A DNA stretch of 64,000 bases from Bryobacteraceae bacterium (GCA_030041495.1 JASHNT010000090.1:28119-92118), one strand, 5' to 3'; positions 45,178 through 54,090 are shown, numbered from the stretch's first letter. The notes: generated from the sequence alone by a model not told the origin. Numbers and translations: made by a program.

Positions 45178-47157
45178 ATGGCGAAATCGAAGAACACGGT
45201 TGCTGGTAACGGCGGATTTGGCAGGCGCGGATTCTTGAAGAATGCGGCAGCGAGCGCGGCCGGCGCGGCGTTGGCCACCACGGCGCCGCTGGTCGAAGCC
45301 CAGCAGCAGAGCAACGGCAGGGCGCGAACCAATGGGGCGGCTCCGGCTCCGACCGAGGCGCAGCTTGAGCGCGACGCCGGCAACGTCCGGCCGCCGGCGG
45401 TGACGCGGACCATCACTCGTCCGGGCTCGGACCTGATGGTGCAGGTCATCAAGGATCTGGGCATCGAATATGCGGTGGCGAATCCGGGGTCGAGCTTCGA
45501 GGGCTTGCAGGAATCGTTCATCAACTACGGCAATCCCCGCAACAAGGACCCCGAGTGGATCACGGCGCTGCACGAAGAATCGGCTGTGACCATGGCTCAC
45601 GGCTACGCCAAGGCCGAAGGCAAGCCGATGTGCGCGCTGCTGCATGGCACCATCGGAATCCAGCACGCGTCCATGTCGATTTACCAGGCCTACTACGATC
45701 GCGTGCCGGTGCTGATGCTGGCGGGCAACGATCCGGATTTCATCGCCGCGCATACGGCGCAGGACATGGCGGGGATGGTGCGCAGCTTCACCAAGTGGGA
45801 CGCGCAGCCCAAGACCGTGGAAGACGCGCTGCGCGCGATCCAGCAAGCCTACAACGAAGCCATCACGCCTCCCATGGGACCCACTCTGGTGGTGCTGGAC
45901 ACCGAGATTCAGAAGGAGAACGTCCCGACGCTGCAGATTCCTGCGTATAAGCCGCCGACGTTCATGACCATCGACTCTTCGCATGCCCGCGAAATCGCGT
46001 CGGGGTTGTTGGCCGCGCAGAACCCGCGAATCGAGGTCGGCCGTTTGCGCACTCCTGGTGGCGTGAAGCAGGCAGTAGAGCTTGCCGAGCTGGTCGGCGC
46101 ATCCACCAGCACCGCGGCGACGCAAGGTCCCATGAGTTTCCCGCAAAGGCACGCCCTGTGCGGACCGGGCGCGGACACCAATTACGATTACACGCTCGGG
46201 CTGGAAGTTGCCGCGCCTCAGGTGGGCATCGTCGGTCCCGGGACATCCACCATCGTTGCCGAGCGAGATAAGGACCATATCGATTTCGGCGGCATCACTC
46301 CGGGCGTGGGCGGGCGCGGAGCGGGGGGAGGCAGAGGCGGGCGCGGCGGACGGGGAGGCCGCGGAGGCAACGCGGTGCCCAATGCCACTCCAATCGAAGC
46401 CGATGCCGAAGCCAGCCTGCCGTTGATCATCGAACAGGTGAAGAGCCAGATGACTTCGGACCAGAAGTCGCGCATCCAGGCGCGCATCGCCAAGCACACG
46501 ACTGCGAATCACGAGGCTCGCGTGACCGCGATCAAAGCCGCGGTCGAAAGCAAGATGGCGGGATGGAACGGCAGCCCCATCAGCACGGCTCGCATTTACG
46601 CCGAGCTGTGGCCGCTGATCATGAACGAAGACTGGTGCCTTTCCTCGCCCAGCAATTTCTCGGGCGGGCACAACGCGCAGTTGTGGGATCACGACAAACC
46701 CTACAGCTACCTGGGCGGTCAAGGCGCGGGCGGCATGGGCTACGGCGCTCCGGCTTCGGTGGGCGCGGCCCTTGCGGCGAAGCATCGCGGCCGCATCGTG
46801 ATCAACGTGCAGACCGACGGCGATTTGAACTACGCTCCCGGCGTGCTGTGGACCGCGGTGCATCACAAGCTGCCGATGCTGACCGTCATGCACAACAATC
46901 GCGCCTGGCATCAGGAATACATGTTCGTCGAATACATGGCGGGCGTCCGCGGCCGCGGCGCGCTGAACGCGGACATCGGCAGCACTCTGCGCGATCCGTT
47001 CATCGACTACACCAAGATGGCGGCCGGTTACGGCATGGCGCATGAGCTGGAGCCGATCTCGGACCCGGCCAAACTGCAGGCGGCGCTGCGGCGCGGCGTG
47101 GCGTCAGTGAAGCGCGGCGAGCCGTATATGATCGACGTGATCACGCAGCCTCGATAA
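45178..47157 (+). CDS. Tat-exported thiamine-pyrophosphate-dependent enzyme
   Basis: Product of 659 residues with AAGGAGA upstream and a twin-arginine signal (FGRRGFLKNAAASAAGAALA). It has the fold order of acetolactate synthase/benzoylformate decarboxylase-like enzymes: an N-terminal PYR domain with the activating glutamate near residue 133 (ALHEESAVTMAHGYAKAEGK) and a C-terminal PP domain with the magnesium-TPP motif (TDGDLNYAPG, then VMHNN). The centre carries an insertion rich in RGG (GRGGRGGRGGRGGN), where classical members have an FAD or regulatory domain. TPP enzymes are normally cytoplasmic, so export is unusual; Tat would allow cofactor loading first. A cytochrome c gene follows 21 bases later, suggesting oxidative use of a 2-oxo acid with electrons passed to haem. 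That is inference. Confidence 0.85.
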   Translation: MAKSKNTVAGNGGFGRRGFLKNAAASAAGAALATTAPLVEAQQQSNGRARTNGAAPAPTEAQLERDAGNVRPPAVTRTITRPGSDLMVQVIKDLGIEYAVANPGSSFEGLQESFINYGNPRNKDPEWITALHEESAVTMAHGYAKAEGKPMCALLHGTIGIQHASMSIYQAYYDRVPVLMLAGNDPDFIAAHTAQDMAGMVRSFTKWDAQPKTVEDALRAIQQAYNEAITPPMGPTLVVLDTEIQKENVPTLQIPAYKPPTFMTIDSSHAREIASGLLAAQNPRIEVGRLRTPGGVKQAVELAELVGASTSTAATQGPMSFPQRHALCGPGADTNYDYTLGLEVAAPQVGIVGPGTSTIVAERDKDHIDFGGITPGVGGRGAGGGRGGRGGRGGRGGNAVPNATPIEADAEASLPLIIEQVKSQMTSDQKSRIQARIAKHTTANHEARVTAIKAAVESKMAGWNGSPISTARIYAELWPLIMNEDWCLSSPSNFSGGHNAQLWDHDKPYSYLGGQGAGGMGYGAPASVGAALAAKHRGRIVINVQTDGDLNYAPGVLWTAVHHKLPMLTVMHNNRAWHQEYMFVEYMAGVRGRGALNADIGSTLRDPFIDYTKMAAGYGMAHELEPISDPAKLQAALRRGVASVKRGEPYMIDVITQPR

Positions 47158-47178
47158 AGGATGCCAAGGACGATTTTC

Positions 47179-47643
47179 ATGAAGAAGATTTTGATTTTTG
47201 CGGTCGCGCTAGCGGCGTCGGCCGTAATTCTGAGTGCGCAAGGGCGAGGACGCGGAGCCGCCGCGGCGCCCGCCAAGCCTGTCCCGGCGCCGACCAGTCC
47301 GGTCACCGGCAATGCGGTTACCGGCAAGACCCTGTACTACAACTTCGGCTGCTACGCTTGCCATGGCTATAATGGCGAAACCGGAGCTCGGCCGTTTGTC
47401 GGGCGCTGGGGCAATCTGTCGACTGAACAGAGTTTCCTCACGTTTTTGCGCGGACGCGCAAACGTGGCTCCGCTGACTCCCGCGACCAACATGCCGAACT
47501 TCAGCACGAATTCGATGTCCGACAAGCAGGCCAAGGACATCTACGCTTACATTCGCACCTTCCACAGCACCGCTCCTCCGGATGTGAAGGACGCACCCGC
47601 CCTGAACGAAATCGTGCAGGCGGCCGAGGCGGGGAAGAAGTAG
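47179..47643 (+). CDS. Exported monohaem cytochrome c
   Basis: The ATG at 47179 follows AAGGA and gives 154 residues (ATG 47161 also possible). The signal MKKILIFAVALAASAVILSA is followed by a short RG/Ala/Pro-rich linker. There is one haem motif, GCYACHGYNGETG, and distal methionine candidates in ATNMPNFSTNSMSD. It is a small class I-like periplasmic electron carrier. Tight coupling to the exported TPP enzyme upstream and the PQQ dehydrogenase about 0.7 kb downstream make it a candidate electron acceptor for either. Confidence 0.88.
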   Translation: MKKILIFAVALAASAVILSAQGRGRGAAAAPAKPVPAPTSPVTGNAVTGKTLYYNFGCYACHGYNGETGARPFVGRWGNLSTEQSFLTFLRGRANVAPLTPATNMPNFSTNSMSDKQAKDIYAYIRTFHSTAPPDVKDAPALNEIVQAAEAGKK

Positions 47644-47694
47644 GGCTGCTCACCCGAGGACGAGCCCTTGTCGCGCGAAAACCTGCCGGCTAGA

Positions 47695-48240
47695 ATGGAC
47701 ACTCCCAGTATGGCTCACCAGATTGTGCTCGCAGGCTTGCTGAGTATTACGTGGATCGGTGTGCCTGCTCTGGCTCAAACGGCTGGCTGCATCGTCGGGA
47801 CCGCCAAAAATGGAGACGTGGTGAAGATTCATAGCGAGTTATTCCACGGAGCCCACGATGCGCTCATCCGGCCGGCAGCATGTCCGGATGGTGACATTGT
47901 TCTGGTCTATGGCGACGATGCGTCTCTAGGAGAGGCGAGGCTGCCCGTGAAGCGGGACGAGTCCTTCCGGCAGCTCGAAAGGTACTCCAAGGAGCAACTG
48001 CCGTCGAGGCTGAACGAAATCTGCAGCCAGTGTTTCCGGTATCGTGTGACCGCTGACTTCGAGGGGCGACTGGACCTGGCGCCCTCGGCAGGCTGGAAGA
48101 GGGATCCCAGGACCGGGAAGGTGATCGGCATTGAGGGCTTCGGCCACCCACTTCCGTTCAGTCGATATCGGCTGGTGCTGACCGCTGTCTCGAACGTCCA
48201 AGCTGTGGAGCGGACACCGCCGGCCACGGAGAGGCACTGA
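47695..48240 (+). CDS. Small secreted protein, function unknown
   Basis: Product of about 181 residues from ATG 47695 (ATG 47710 possible; the track TTG at 47668 is less likely). A signal (IVLAGLLSITWIGVPALAQT) precedes a Cys-containing mature part: CIVGTAKNGDVVKIHSELFH, then a CSQCFRYRVTADFEGRLDL segment, and it ends GFGHPLPFSRYRLVLTAVSN. The spacing SQC/FGH and the beta pattern recur, as I recall, in acidobacterial proteins without a known role. CxxC does not fit a haem site because no histidine follows. Confidence 0.65.
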   Translation: MDTPSMAHQIVLAGLLSITWIGVPALAQTAGCIVGTAKNGDVVKIHSELFHGAHDALIRPAACPDGDIVLVYGDDASLGEARLPVKRDESFRQLERYSKEQLPSRLNEICSQCFRYRVTADFEGRLDLAPSAGWKRDPRTGKVIGIEGFGHPLPFSRYRLVLTAVSNVQAVERTPPATERH

Positions 48241-48366
48241 GGACGGCCAGGACACACCCCGGGGATGGAGCGTGCTGCTACCTGGGCGGCTTGCCGCGTT
48301 GCGGTGGCGCGCGCGCAGCGATAAGATAGCCCTTCGGTTGTTCGATTTAACAATTAGGTGAAATCC

Positions 48367-50025
48367 ATGAAGATTCGACCACTCCTGTTGGTGTGTCTGC
48401 CGGCGTTGATGTGGGCCCAGGGCCGCGGCGGACCGCAAAATCGCGAAGCCGACGTCAACCCGGTCTCTTTCGACCGCATCCTGAACGCGAACAAGGAGCC
48501 GCAGAACTGGCTGAGCTACTCTGGCGGCACGATGAGCGACCGTTACAGCGAGCTCAAGCAGATCACTCCGGAGAACGCCAAGGATCTCACGCTTAAGTGG
48601 GTATTCCAGGCGCGGACCCTCGATAAAGAAGAGGTGACGCCGCTGGTGGTGGATGGCGTGATGTACACGGTGCAGAGTCCCAACGATGTGGTTGCGCTCG
48701 ATGCGGCTACCGGCAAACAAATCTGGATCTACCAGCACACTCCAGCCAAGGGCACCACCAATCCGTGTTGCGGCAATCTCACTCGCGGCGTCGCCATTCT
48801 GGGAGACAAAATTTTCCTCGCGACATTGGATGCCCAGGTGATCGCCATTAACGCCCGCACCGGCAAAGAAGTATGGAAGACTCAGGCCGGCGATTATACA
48901 CAGCAATATTCCATGACGCACGCACCGCTGGTGGTCAAGGATAAAGTGATCGCCGGCGTGGCGGGCGGGGAGCACGGCATCCGCGGCTATATCTGCGCCT
49001 TCGACGCCAACACCGGCAAAGAAGTTTGGCGCTTCGACACGGTCCCCGGACCGGGAGAGCCCGGCAATGAGACCTGGCTCGGCCCGGATGGAAAGCCCAA
49101 CGATTCCTGGATGCACGGCGGCGCGCCCGTCTGGGTGACCGGATCGTATGATCCTGATACGAACCTGACCTACTGGGGTACCGGCAATGCCGGACCCGAT
49201 TGGGATGGCGACGCACGCTTGGGCGACAACCTCTATAGCTCCTCCGTGGTCGCGCTCGAGGTGGACACGGGCAAGCTTAAGTGGTACTACCAATTTTCGC
49301 CGCACAATGAGTTCGATTGGGACGCAACGCAGGTTCCGGTGCTGGCTGACATCAATTTCAAGGGAAACCCGCGCAAAGTGATGCTGTGGGCCAATCGCAA
49401 TGGTATGTTCTACGTGCTGGACCGCACCACGGGCCAGTTCCTGTTGGGCAAGCCGTTTACGAAGGTCAATTGGGCAACCGGTTTCGATGAGCGCGGCCGG
49501 CCGATGCTGGATCCCAAGGTGAAGCCGACCAAGGAAGGCACTTTGGTGTATCCCGGCAATCAGGGCGGGACCAACTGGTACAACCCGTCCTTCAGCCCGT
49601 CCACGGGGCTGTTCTACATCCCGACATGGGAAAATTCTTCCAGCGTGTATGTGAAGGGCGACGCTCCGCCGGAGTTTCACGCCGGGCAGAGCTTCTCCGG
49701 TCCCTTCCCGAGAAATCAGAAGACCGATGATGACCTGTTCAGCTCCGTGATCGCGGTCGATCCCAACACGGGCGAGCGTAAGTGGACGCACCGGTTGAGC
49801 GCACCCAACACGGAGGCCGGCATCCTGACCACGGCGTCGAATGTCCTGTTCAGTGGCGGCCGCGATGGAGCCTTCTACGCTCTTGACGCTCGCACGGGAG
49901 ATCTGCTGTGGGATACCAACCTTGGGCCTTCGGTCTCTGCCGGACCGATGACGTACGAGGTCAGCGGCAAGCAATACGTCAGCATCCAGTGCGGCAGCGG
50001 GTTGTACACGTTCGCGCTACGCTAA
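48367..50025 (+). CDS. PQQ-dependent alcohol dehydrogenase (quinoprotein, no cytochrome domain)
   Basis: The ATG at 48367 with AGGTGA five bases upstream gives 552 residues (the track uses GTG 48358). A signal (LLLVCLPALMWAQ) is followed by RG-containing text and an eight-blade propeller with tryptophan-docking motifs such as VVALDAATGKQIWIYQ, VIAINARTGKEVWKTQ, ICAFDANTGKEVWRF and FYALDARTGDLLWDTN. The adjacent cysteines in PCCGNLTRGVAI are the vicinal disulfide typical of methanol/ethanol dehydrogenases. No C-terminal haem domain is present, so electrons must go to a separate cytochrome; the cytochrome c at 47179 is a candidate. The substrate is unknown. Confidence 0.92.
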   Translation: MKIRPLLLVCLPALMWAQGRGGPQNREADVNPVSFDRILNANKEPQNWLSYSGGTMSDRYSELKQITPENAKDLTLKWVFQARTLDKEEVTPLVVDGVMYTVQSPNDVVALDAATGKQIWIYQHTPAKGTTNPCCGNLTRGVAILGDKIFLATLDAQVIAINARTGKEVWKTQAGDYTQQYSMTHAPLVVKDKVIAGVAGGEHGIRGYICAFDANTGKEVWRFDTVPGPGEPGNETWLGPDGKPNDSWMHGGAPVWVTGSYDPDTNLTYWGTGNAGPDWDGDARLGDNLYSSSVVALEVDTGKLKWYYQFSPHNEFDWDATQVPVLADINFKGNPRKVMLWANRNGMFYVLDRTTGQFLLGKPFTKVNWATGFDERGRPMLDPKVKPTKEGTLVYPGNQGGTNWYNPSFSPSTGLFYIPTWENSSSVYVKGDAPPEFHAGQSFSGPFPRNQKTDDDLFSSVIAVDPNTGERKWTHRLSAPNTEAGILTTASNVLFSGGRDGAFYALDARTGDLLWDTNLGPSVSAGPMTYEVSGKQYVSIQCGSGLYTFALR

Positions 50026-50067
50026 GGCGGCCATGCCGCCATGCCCCACAAACGGTATCGTTAGTAC

Positions 50068-50892
50068 ATGATCGTTGAGATCGAAGGCGTGCCGCTGCAT
50101 CTGGCCCATCCGGATGAGCTGACAGTCAACTGGGTAGGACAGGAAGAGGTCATGCGGCAATTATTGGCCGCGTGGCTCGTGATCGACGCGCAGGACCTGC
50201 CCATGAACCCGCGCTTGCTGGGCAAACCCGGAGTGGGCAAGACCACGCTCGCTTACGCCGCGGCCAAGCGCCTGGGCCGCGAAGTCTACATCATGCAAGC
50301 CACAGTAGACACCCGTCCGGAAGATCTCCTGGTGACGCCGGTGATCGAGGGCGACTCCAGGCTGCGCTACGTGGCATCCCCGCTAGTCACGGCGATGCTG
50401 CGCGGCGGCATCGTGATTCTGGACGAAGGCAATCGAATGAGCGAGAAGAGCTGGGCCAGCCTGGCTCCGCTGCTCGACAACCGGCGGTACGTCGAGTCGA
50501 TCGTCGCCGGGATCAAGATCAAGGCGCACCCTCTGTTCCGGCTGGTGGCGACCATGAATGACGACGCCAGCACCTTCGATCTTCCCGAATACATCCACTC
50601 CCGCCTGCAGCCGCAAATTCTGATCGATTTTCCGGAAAGGCACGAGGAAATCGCAATTTTGCGCGAAAATCTGCCGTTCGGCGACGATCATATTCTGAGC
50701 TATGTCACCGATTTTCTCCAGAACGCCCATGCCGCCGATGAGCGTTATACCGCGCGCGACGGCATCAACATCGCCCGGTTCGCCATGAAGCTGGCGAGCG
50801 AAGAGGCGCGCGGCGTGAGCTCGGAGATTCTGCGCCTGGCCGTGACGCAAACGCTCGGCGACGAGGCCTTGCGGTATGTCCCTCGAAACTGA
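50068..50892 (+). CDS. MoxR-type AAA+ ATPase
   Basis: Product of 274 residues. Walker A is RLLGKPGVGKTTLAYAAAKR (Lys58), Walker B GIVILDEGNRM, sensor 1 LVATMNDD, and an arginine-finger-like segment follows in YIHSRLQPQILIDFPER. MoxR proteins act as chaperone-like ATPases, usually with a VWA-domain partner. Here no VWA gene follows; instead the next ORF overlaps by 17 bases and encodes an unrecognised 612-residue protein, which is therefore the likely client or partner. Confidence 0.9.
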   Translation: MIVEIEGVPLHLAHPDELTVNWVGQEEVMRQLLAAWLVIDAQDLPMNPRLLGKPGVGKTTLAYAAAKRLGREVYIMQATVDTRPEDLLVTPVIEGDSRLRYVASPLVTAMLRGGIVILDEGNRMSEKSWASLAPLLDNRRYVESIVAGIKIKAHPLFRLVATMNDDASTFDLPEYIHSRLQPQILIDFPERHEEIAILRENLPFGDDHILSYVTDFLQNAHAADERYTARDGINIARFAMKLASEEARGVSSEILRLAVTQTLGDEALRYVPRN

Positions 50893-52714
50893 GATCAAGC
50901 GCGGAGGCCTGGAGCGGGGGCGGACACTATATTTTCCCGTGGCTCCGGGACGCGTCGAATTCACCATCGCTCTGCGGCGGCTGCTGTTAGAGCGGCGCCC
51001 GAAGATCGTGGCCGTGGAGCTGCCCGGGTTTCTGGAATCGGCGTACCGCCGCGCGGTCGACCGGCTGCCGGAGATTTCAGTGATCCTGTACATGGAGGAA
51101 AACGGCCCCAGCTCAGAAGACGGCGACCGCGCCGTCTATGTTCCGGTTGAGCCCGCCGATCCTTTCACCGAAGCTGTACGAACGGCCGAAGAAATCGGTG
51201 CGCAGGTGATGTTCCTGGAGCCGGATTCCAATGAGCGCCCCCACCTCCCCGACCAATACCCCGATAGCTACGCAATTGCGCGCATCGGCCTGGAGAAATA
51301 CATCGAGTCTTACCGGCTGTGGCCGCAGACACGCACTGAAGAGGTCAGCGCGCACGCGGGCGGAATGGCTTGGAAGCTGCAAGGCGCGAATCCGGAGGCA
51401 AGCATTGTCGCGGTCGTATCGTTGAACCTGCTGGACCCTCTGCTCGACGCCATGGAGGCTCCGCAGGAAGCGCCCGCGCCGCGACGAAAGAATCCGGCAG
51501 TGCGCCTGCTCAATCCGCACCCTGACTGCCTGGCGGAGATCACGGTCGAATATCCGTATTTGCAAGAGCGCTACGAGTTCTTCCGGCTGGATCTTCGCGA
51601 CCAGGAGACGCTCGACCGTCCGCGTGTCCAATGGGATCTTCTGCGCGAGGCCGAGACAAAATATACGCAATCGACTGGAGACAAACTGGAGCATTGGCAG
51701 CGGCGGCTGATCGCACGGTACACGCGCAGCCTGGCACAGACCAGTGGCGACCTAATGGCCGGCGTTTACGACCTGGCCGTCGCCGCGCGTTCCATTGTGG
51801 ACGACAACTACGGCTGGGAAGTATGGCAGATGGCGAATCGTTATCTGGCGCAGCATGAAACCTCGCCGCTTGAAACCGTGCGGCTCTCTGCCGGCGAAAT
51901 CTGGATCAACACCAAGCGGCTGCGCATCCGCCGCAGGCTTCCCCGCCCCAAGCAGATGCTTCGTCCCGCGGGCCTGAAGCCTCGCAAACGCGAGAAGGAG
52001 CCCGGCGAATGGGCCCGGCAGACCACTGGTAACGCCATCTGCTCCTATCCGCCCGAAGATCTGGTCATCGAAGACTACGGCCGCTTTTTGAAGAAAAAGG
52101 CCAAGGCGATCCTTTCGGAAGAACGCGTGCGCGTGGAGCCGTTCACCACCTCTATTCTGGACGGAATCGACATTCGTGAGACCATCCGCAACTGGCACCA
52201 GCAGAAAATCTACGTGCGGCAGGCGGACCGTTTGGCCGGCGAAGTTGGCGCGGTGGTGGTGATCTTCGACGAGGACCGCGAGGACCGGTATCAATATCTG
52301 ACCACCTGGCTGGGCGAGCATCAGAATGAATCCGACATGGCATTTTATTCCACGTTCCCGTTCGACAATCTGGTGGGGCCAGGAATTGGGCGCGCTGAAT
52401 ACGGCGGGTTTCTGATGACGCTGCCTCCGCGGCGGATGTTCGACGTTTGGTCGGATACCGAGTACGATTTCGCCGAGTCGAAAGCCGAGCGGCTATTGAT
52501 GGCCGGCCTCGATTATTCGGTCGAGCGTTTCGTCGTATACGTGGCCGCGAAGCCGCCGCGCTCGATTTTCCGTTCCATCGCCGCGCACGTGGGGCGTAAG
52601 ATCTTGTACGTCCCCATAGGCGCGCTGTCGCCCACGAAGCTCAAGAAGCTGCGCGTGGTCCACGTGCTCGACAGCTACGAGCGCCGGGCCGAAGCGAAAG
52701 AGTACATCTGGTAA
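50876..52714 (+). CDS. Unrecognised MoxR-coupled protein, 612 residues
   Basis: It overlaps moxR by 17 bases, so it is translationally coupled. Three regions can be seen. Residues 1-150 (LYFPVAPGRVEFTIALRRLL, RPKIVAVELPGFLESAYRRA) faintly recall the EreA/ChaN/TraB-like fold, including an acidic residue after a hydrophobic strand; this is a guess. The middle (about 180-400) is helical and charged with Arg-rich stretches (RLRIRRRLPRPKQMLRPAGL). The C-terminal 200 residues have alternating strands and helices (EVGAVVVIFDEDREDRYQYL, RFVVYVAAKPPRSIFRSIAA). No signal or membrane segments are visible, so it should be cytoplasmic. I do not recognise a named family and propose no function. Confidence 0.75.
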   Translation: MSLETEIKRGGLERGRTLYFPVAPGRVEFTIALRRLLLERRPKIVAVELPGFLESAYRRAVDRLPEISVILYMEENGPSSEDGDRAVYVPVEPADPFTEAVRTAEEIGAQVMFLEPDSNERPHLPDQYPDSYAIARIGLEKYIESYRLWPQTRTEEVSAHAGGMAWKLQGANPEASIVAVVSLNLLDPLLDAMEAPQEAPAPRRKNPAVRLLNPHPDCLAEITVEYPYLQERYEFFRLDLRDQETLDRPRVQWDLLREAETKYTQSTGDKLEHWQRRLIARYTRSLAQTSGDLMAGVYDLAVAARSIVDDNYGWEVWQMANRYLAQHETSPLETVRLSAGEIWINTKRLRIRRRLPRPKQMLRPAGLKPRKREKEPGEWARQTTGNAICSYPPEDLVIEDYGRFLKKKAKAILSEERVRVEPFTTSILDGIDIRETIRNWHQQKIYVRQADRLAGEVGAVVVIFDEDREDRYQYLTTWLGEHQNESDMAFYSTFPFDNLVGPGIGRAEYGGFLMTLPPRRMFDVWSDTEYDFAESKAERLLMAGLDYSVERFVVYVAAKPPRSIFRSIAAHVGRKILYVPIGALSPTKLKKLRVVHVLDSYERRAEAKEYIW

Positions 52715-52719
52715 CACCT

Positions 52720-52745
52720 TTGTGACGCTTCAAAAAGTGTCACAA
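52720..52745. promoter_or_regulatory. Inverted repeat TTGTGAC / GTCACAA
   Basis: Perfect 7-base arms (52720-52726 and 52739-52745) separated by 12 bases, just after the 612-residue gene and 44 bases before the next start. There is no T run, so an operator or mRNA hairpin is more likely than an intrinsic terminator. The outer arm segments also pair imperfectly (CCTTtGTGAC against GTGTCACAAGG). Confidence 0.4.
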
Positions 52746-52789
52746 GGCGCGATTGCTTCTTGAGCAGTCCCGTTTAGTCTGGGGTTGCT

Positions 52790-53251
52790 ATGAGAACAAC
52801 CCTTACCCACATCTTTTTTCTGTTGATCGCGTCCCTTCCGGCATTCGCCGACGGTCCTACCGAGGTCCCCTGGAAGGATTTCTGCCGGATCGCGGGCGAC
52901 CGCCAATTGGAAATCGTCACGAGTTCCGGGGAAAACATCTCGGGTTACTGCGAGGTGATCACAGTCGACGAAGTGAGCGTGAGAACCCCCAACGGAATCG
53001 TCAAGATCGGCCGCGCGGCTCTAGCGCACATCCAAATGGAGCGTTCGCAGGGCCGTCAACTCAGCACCCTTGGCCACGGCATCCGCGGTGGTCTGAAGCA
53101 GGGTACGGACTGGCTGCTGTCTCCCTCGGCTCCTCTGGGCATCGTTACCATCCCAGGTACCCTCGTCTGGGGCGCAATATCCGCGCCATTCTGTCTGCTC
53201 GGCGATTTGAAACATCACCTGATGGGTAGCGAGGAAATCGCCCTGAAGTAG
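52790..53251 (+). CDS. Small secreted protein, function unknown
   Basis: Product of 153 residues starting MRTTLTHIFFLLIASLPAFA, a signal peptide. The mature part has a beta-type segment (RQLEIVTSSGENISGYCEVI, TVDEVSVRTPNGIVKIGRAA), an LSm-like alternation in which a rule about a modified surface would be speculative, then a hydrophobic end (LGIVTIPGTLVWGAISAPFC, LLGDLKHHLMGSEEIALK). The latter could be a membrane-associated hairpin. No family recognised. It follows the MoxR pair in the same direction after an inverted repeat, so it may have its own control. Confidence 0.65.
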   Translation: MRTTLTHIFFLLIASLPAFADGPTEVPWKDFCRIAGDRQLEIVTSSGENISGYCEVITVDEVSVRTPNGIVKIGRAALAHIQMERSQGRQLSTLGHGIRGGLKQGTDWLLSPSAPLGIVTIPGTLVWGAISAPFCLLGDLKHHLMGSEEIALK

Positions 53252-53332
53252 CGCCCAAGCCGGGCACAATCAGTTCCAGGCGATTCACAATCAATATTGG
53301 AGTTCCAAAGTTCCAAAAATCAAGGTAACGCC

Positions 53333-54055
53333 ATGGAGAAGCAACAACGCAATCACGTCAAGCCCGAGCAAAGTGAGTCCGACGGAGCGCCCGTGAAGCC
53401 CACCGGCGCAGTCCCGGGGGAGTTTGTCACGGAGGTGTTCGAATATGACGGTGGAAGGCAGGTCACTGTGTACGTTCCACCGGACCCGCCCGAAGCAATC
53501 GTCTTCGCCGGTGACGGTCAGGGAATTTCGAAGTGGGGCCGGTTGCTTGAAAACGCCGGCGTGCCGTCCACGATGATCGTCGGTGTGCACAGGCTGACCG
53601 ATGAGACGCTGCGGCTGCATGAGTACTCACCCGGCTTCGAGCCGGAGCGGTTCGCGGCGCACGAGAAGTTCTTCGTCGAGGATGTTCGCCATTGGACGAA
53701 GTCCCGGTTTGGCGTCACGCTGCCCGCGGAACGTACTGCAGTATCGGGCGTCTCGGCGGGTGGAGAGCTGGCCCTGGCTCTTGGGCTTCGGCATCCACAT
53801 ATCTACGGTGCAGTCTTCTGCGCCTCGCCTGGCGGCGGTTACAAGCTGCCTGACGTTATGCCGAGTCCGCTTCCGCGTACATACCTTGTCGCCGGCACAC
53901 AGGAACCGTTCTTCCTCGAGAACGCAAAGAGGTGGGCGGACGCGCTGCGGGATGCATCTGCGGATGTCGTCATGAAAGAGCGCGCCGGGTCGCACGGCGG
54001 CGCATTCTGGCGAGAAGAGTTCCCGCTAATGGTGGCGTGGGCGTTCGGACGATGA
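53333..54055 (+). CDS. Cytoplasmic alpha/beta-hydrolase (esterase D/enterochelin-esterase-like)
   Basis: The ATG at 53333 after AGGTAA gives 240 residues. The N-terminus has no signal. The catalytic features are the nucleophile elbow AVSGVSAGGELALALG, an acid candidate in YLVAGTQEPFFLENAKRW and the histidine in AGSHGGAFWREEFP. The pattern VTVYVPPDPPEAIVFAGDGQ is like the Fes/putative esterase family. Its substrate is unknown. The stop lies 35 bases from the convergent smc stop. Confidence 0.85.
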   Translation: MEKQQRNHVKPEQSESDGAPVKPTGAVPGEFVTEVFEYDGGRQVTVYVPPDPPEAIVFAGDGQGISKWGRLLENAGVPSTMIVGVHRLTDETLRLHEYSPGFEPERFAAHEKFFVEDVRHWTKSRFGVTLPAERTAVSGVSAGGELALALGLRHPHIYGAVFCASPGGGYKLPDVMPSPLPRTYLVAGTQEPFFLENAKRWADALRDASADVVMKERAGSHGGAFWREEFPLMVAWAFGR

Positions 54056-54090
54056 TGACTGGAGGGCGGCACAGCCCAACGCGAGGCGCC

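Noticed and set aside
46810-46840. Apparent loss of the GDG motif in the exported TPP enzyme
   Set aside because: On realignment the motif reads TDGDLN followed later by NN, so the metal-binding Asp and Asn are present and only the first Gly differs.
45061-49974. Minus-strand ORFs of 660 and 682 residues (45061-47043 and 47926-49974)
   Set aside because: Antisense to the TPP enzyme and the PQQ dehydrogenase; no motifs, and the sense proteins are well supported.
52720-52745. CRP-type binding site
   Set aside because: TGTGA and TCACA are present, but their separation is far larger than the six bases of a CRP site.
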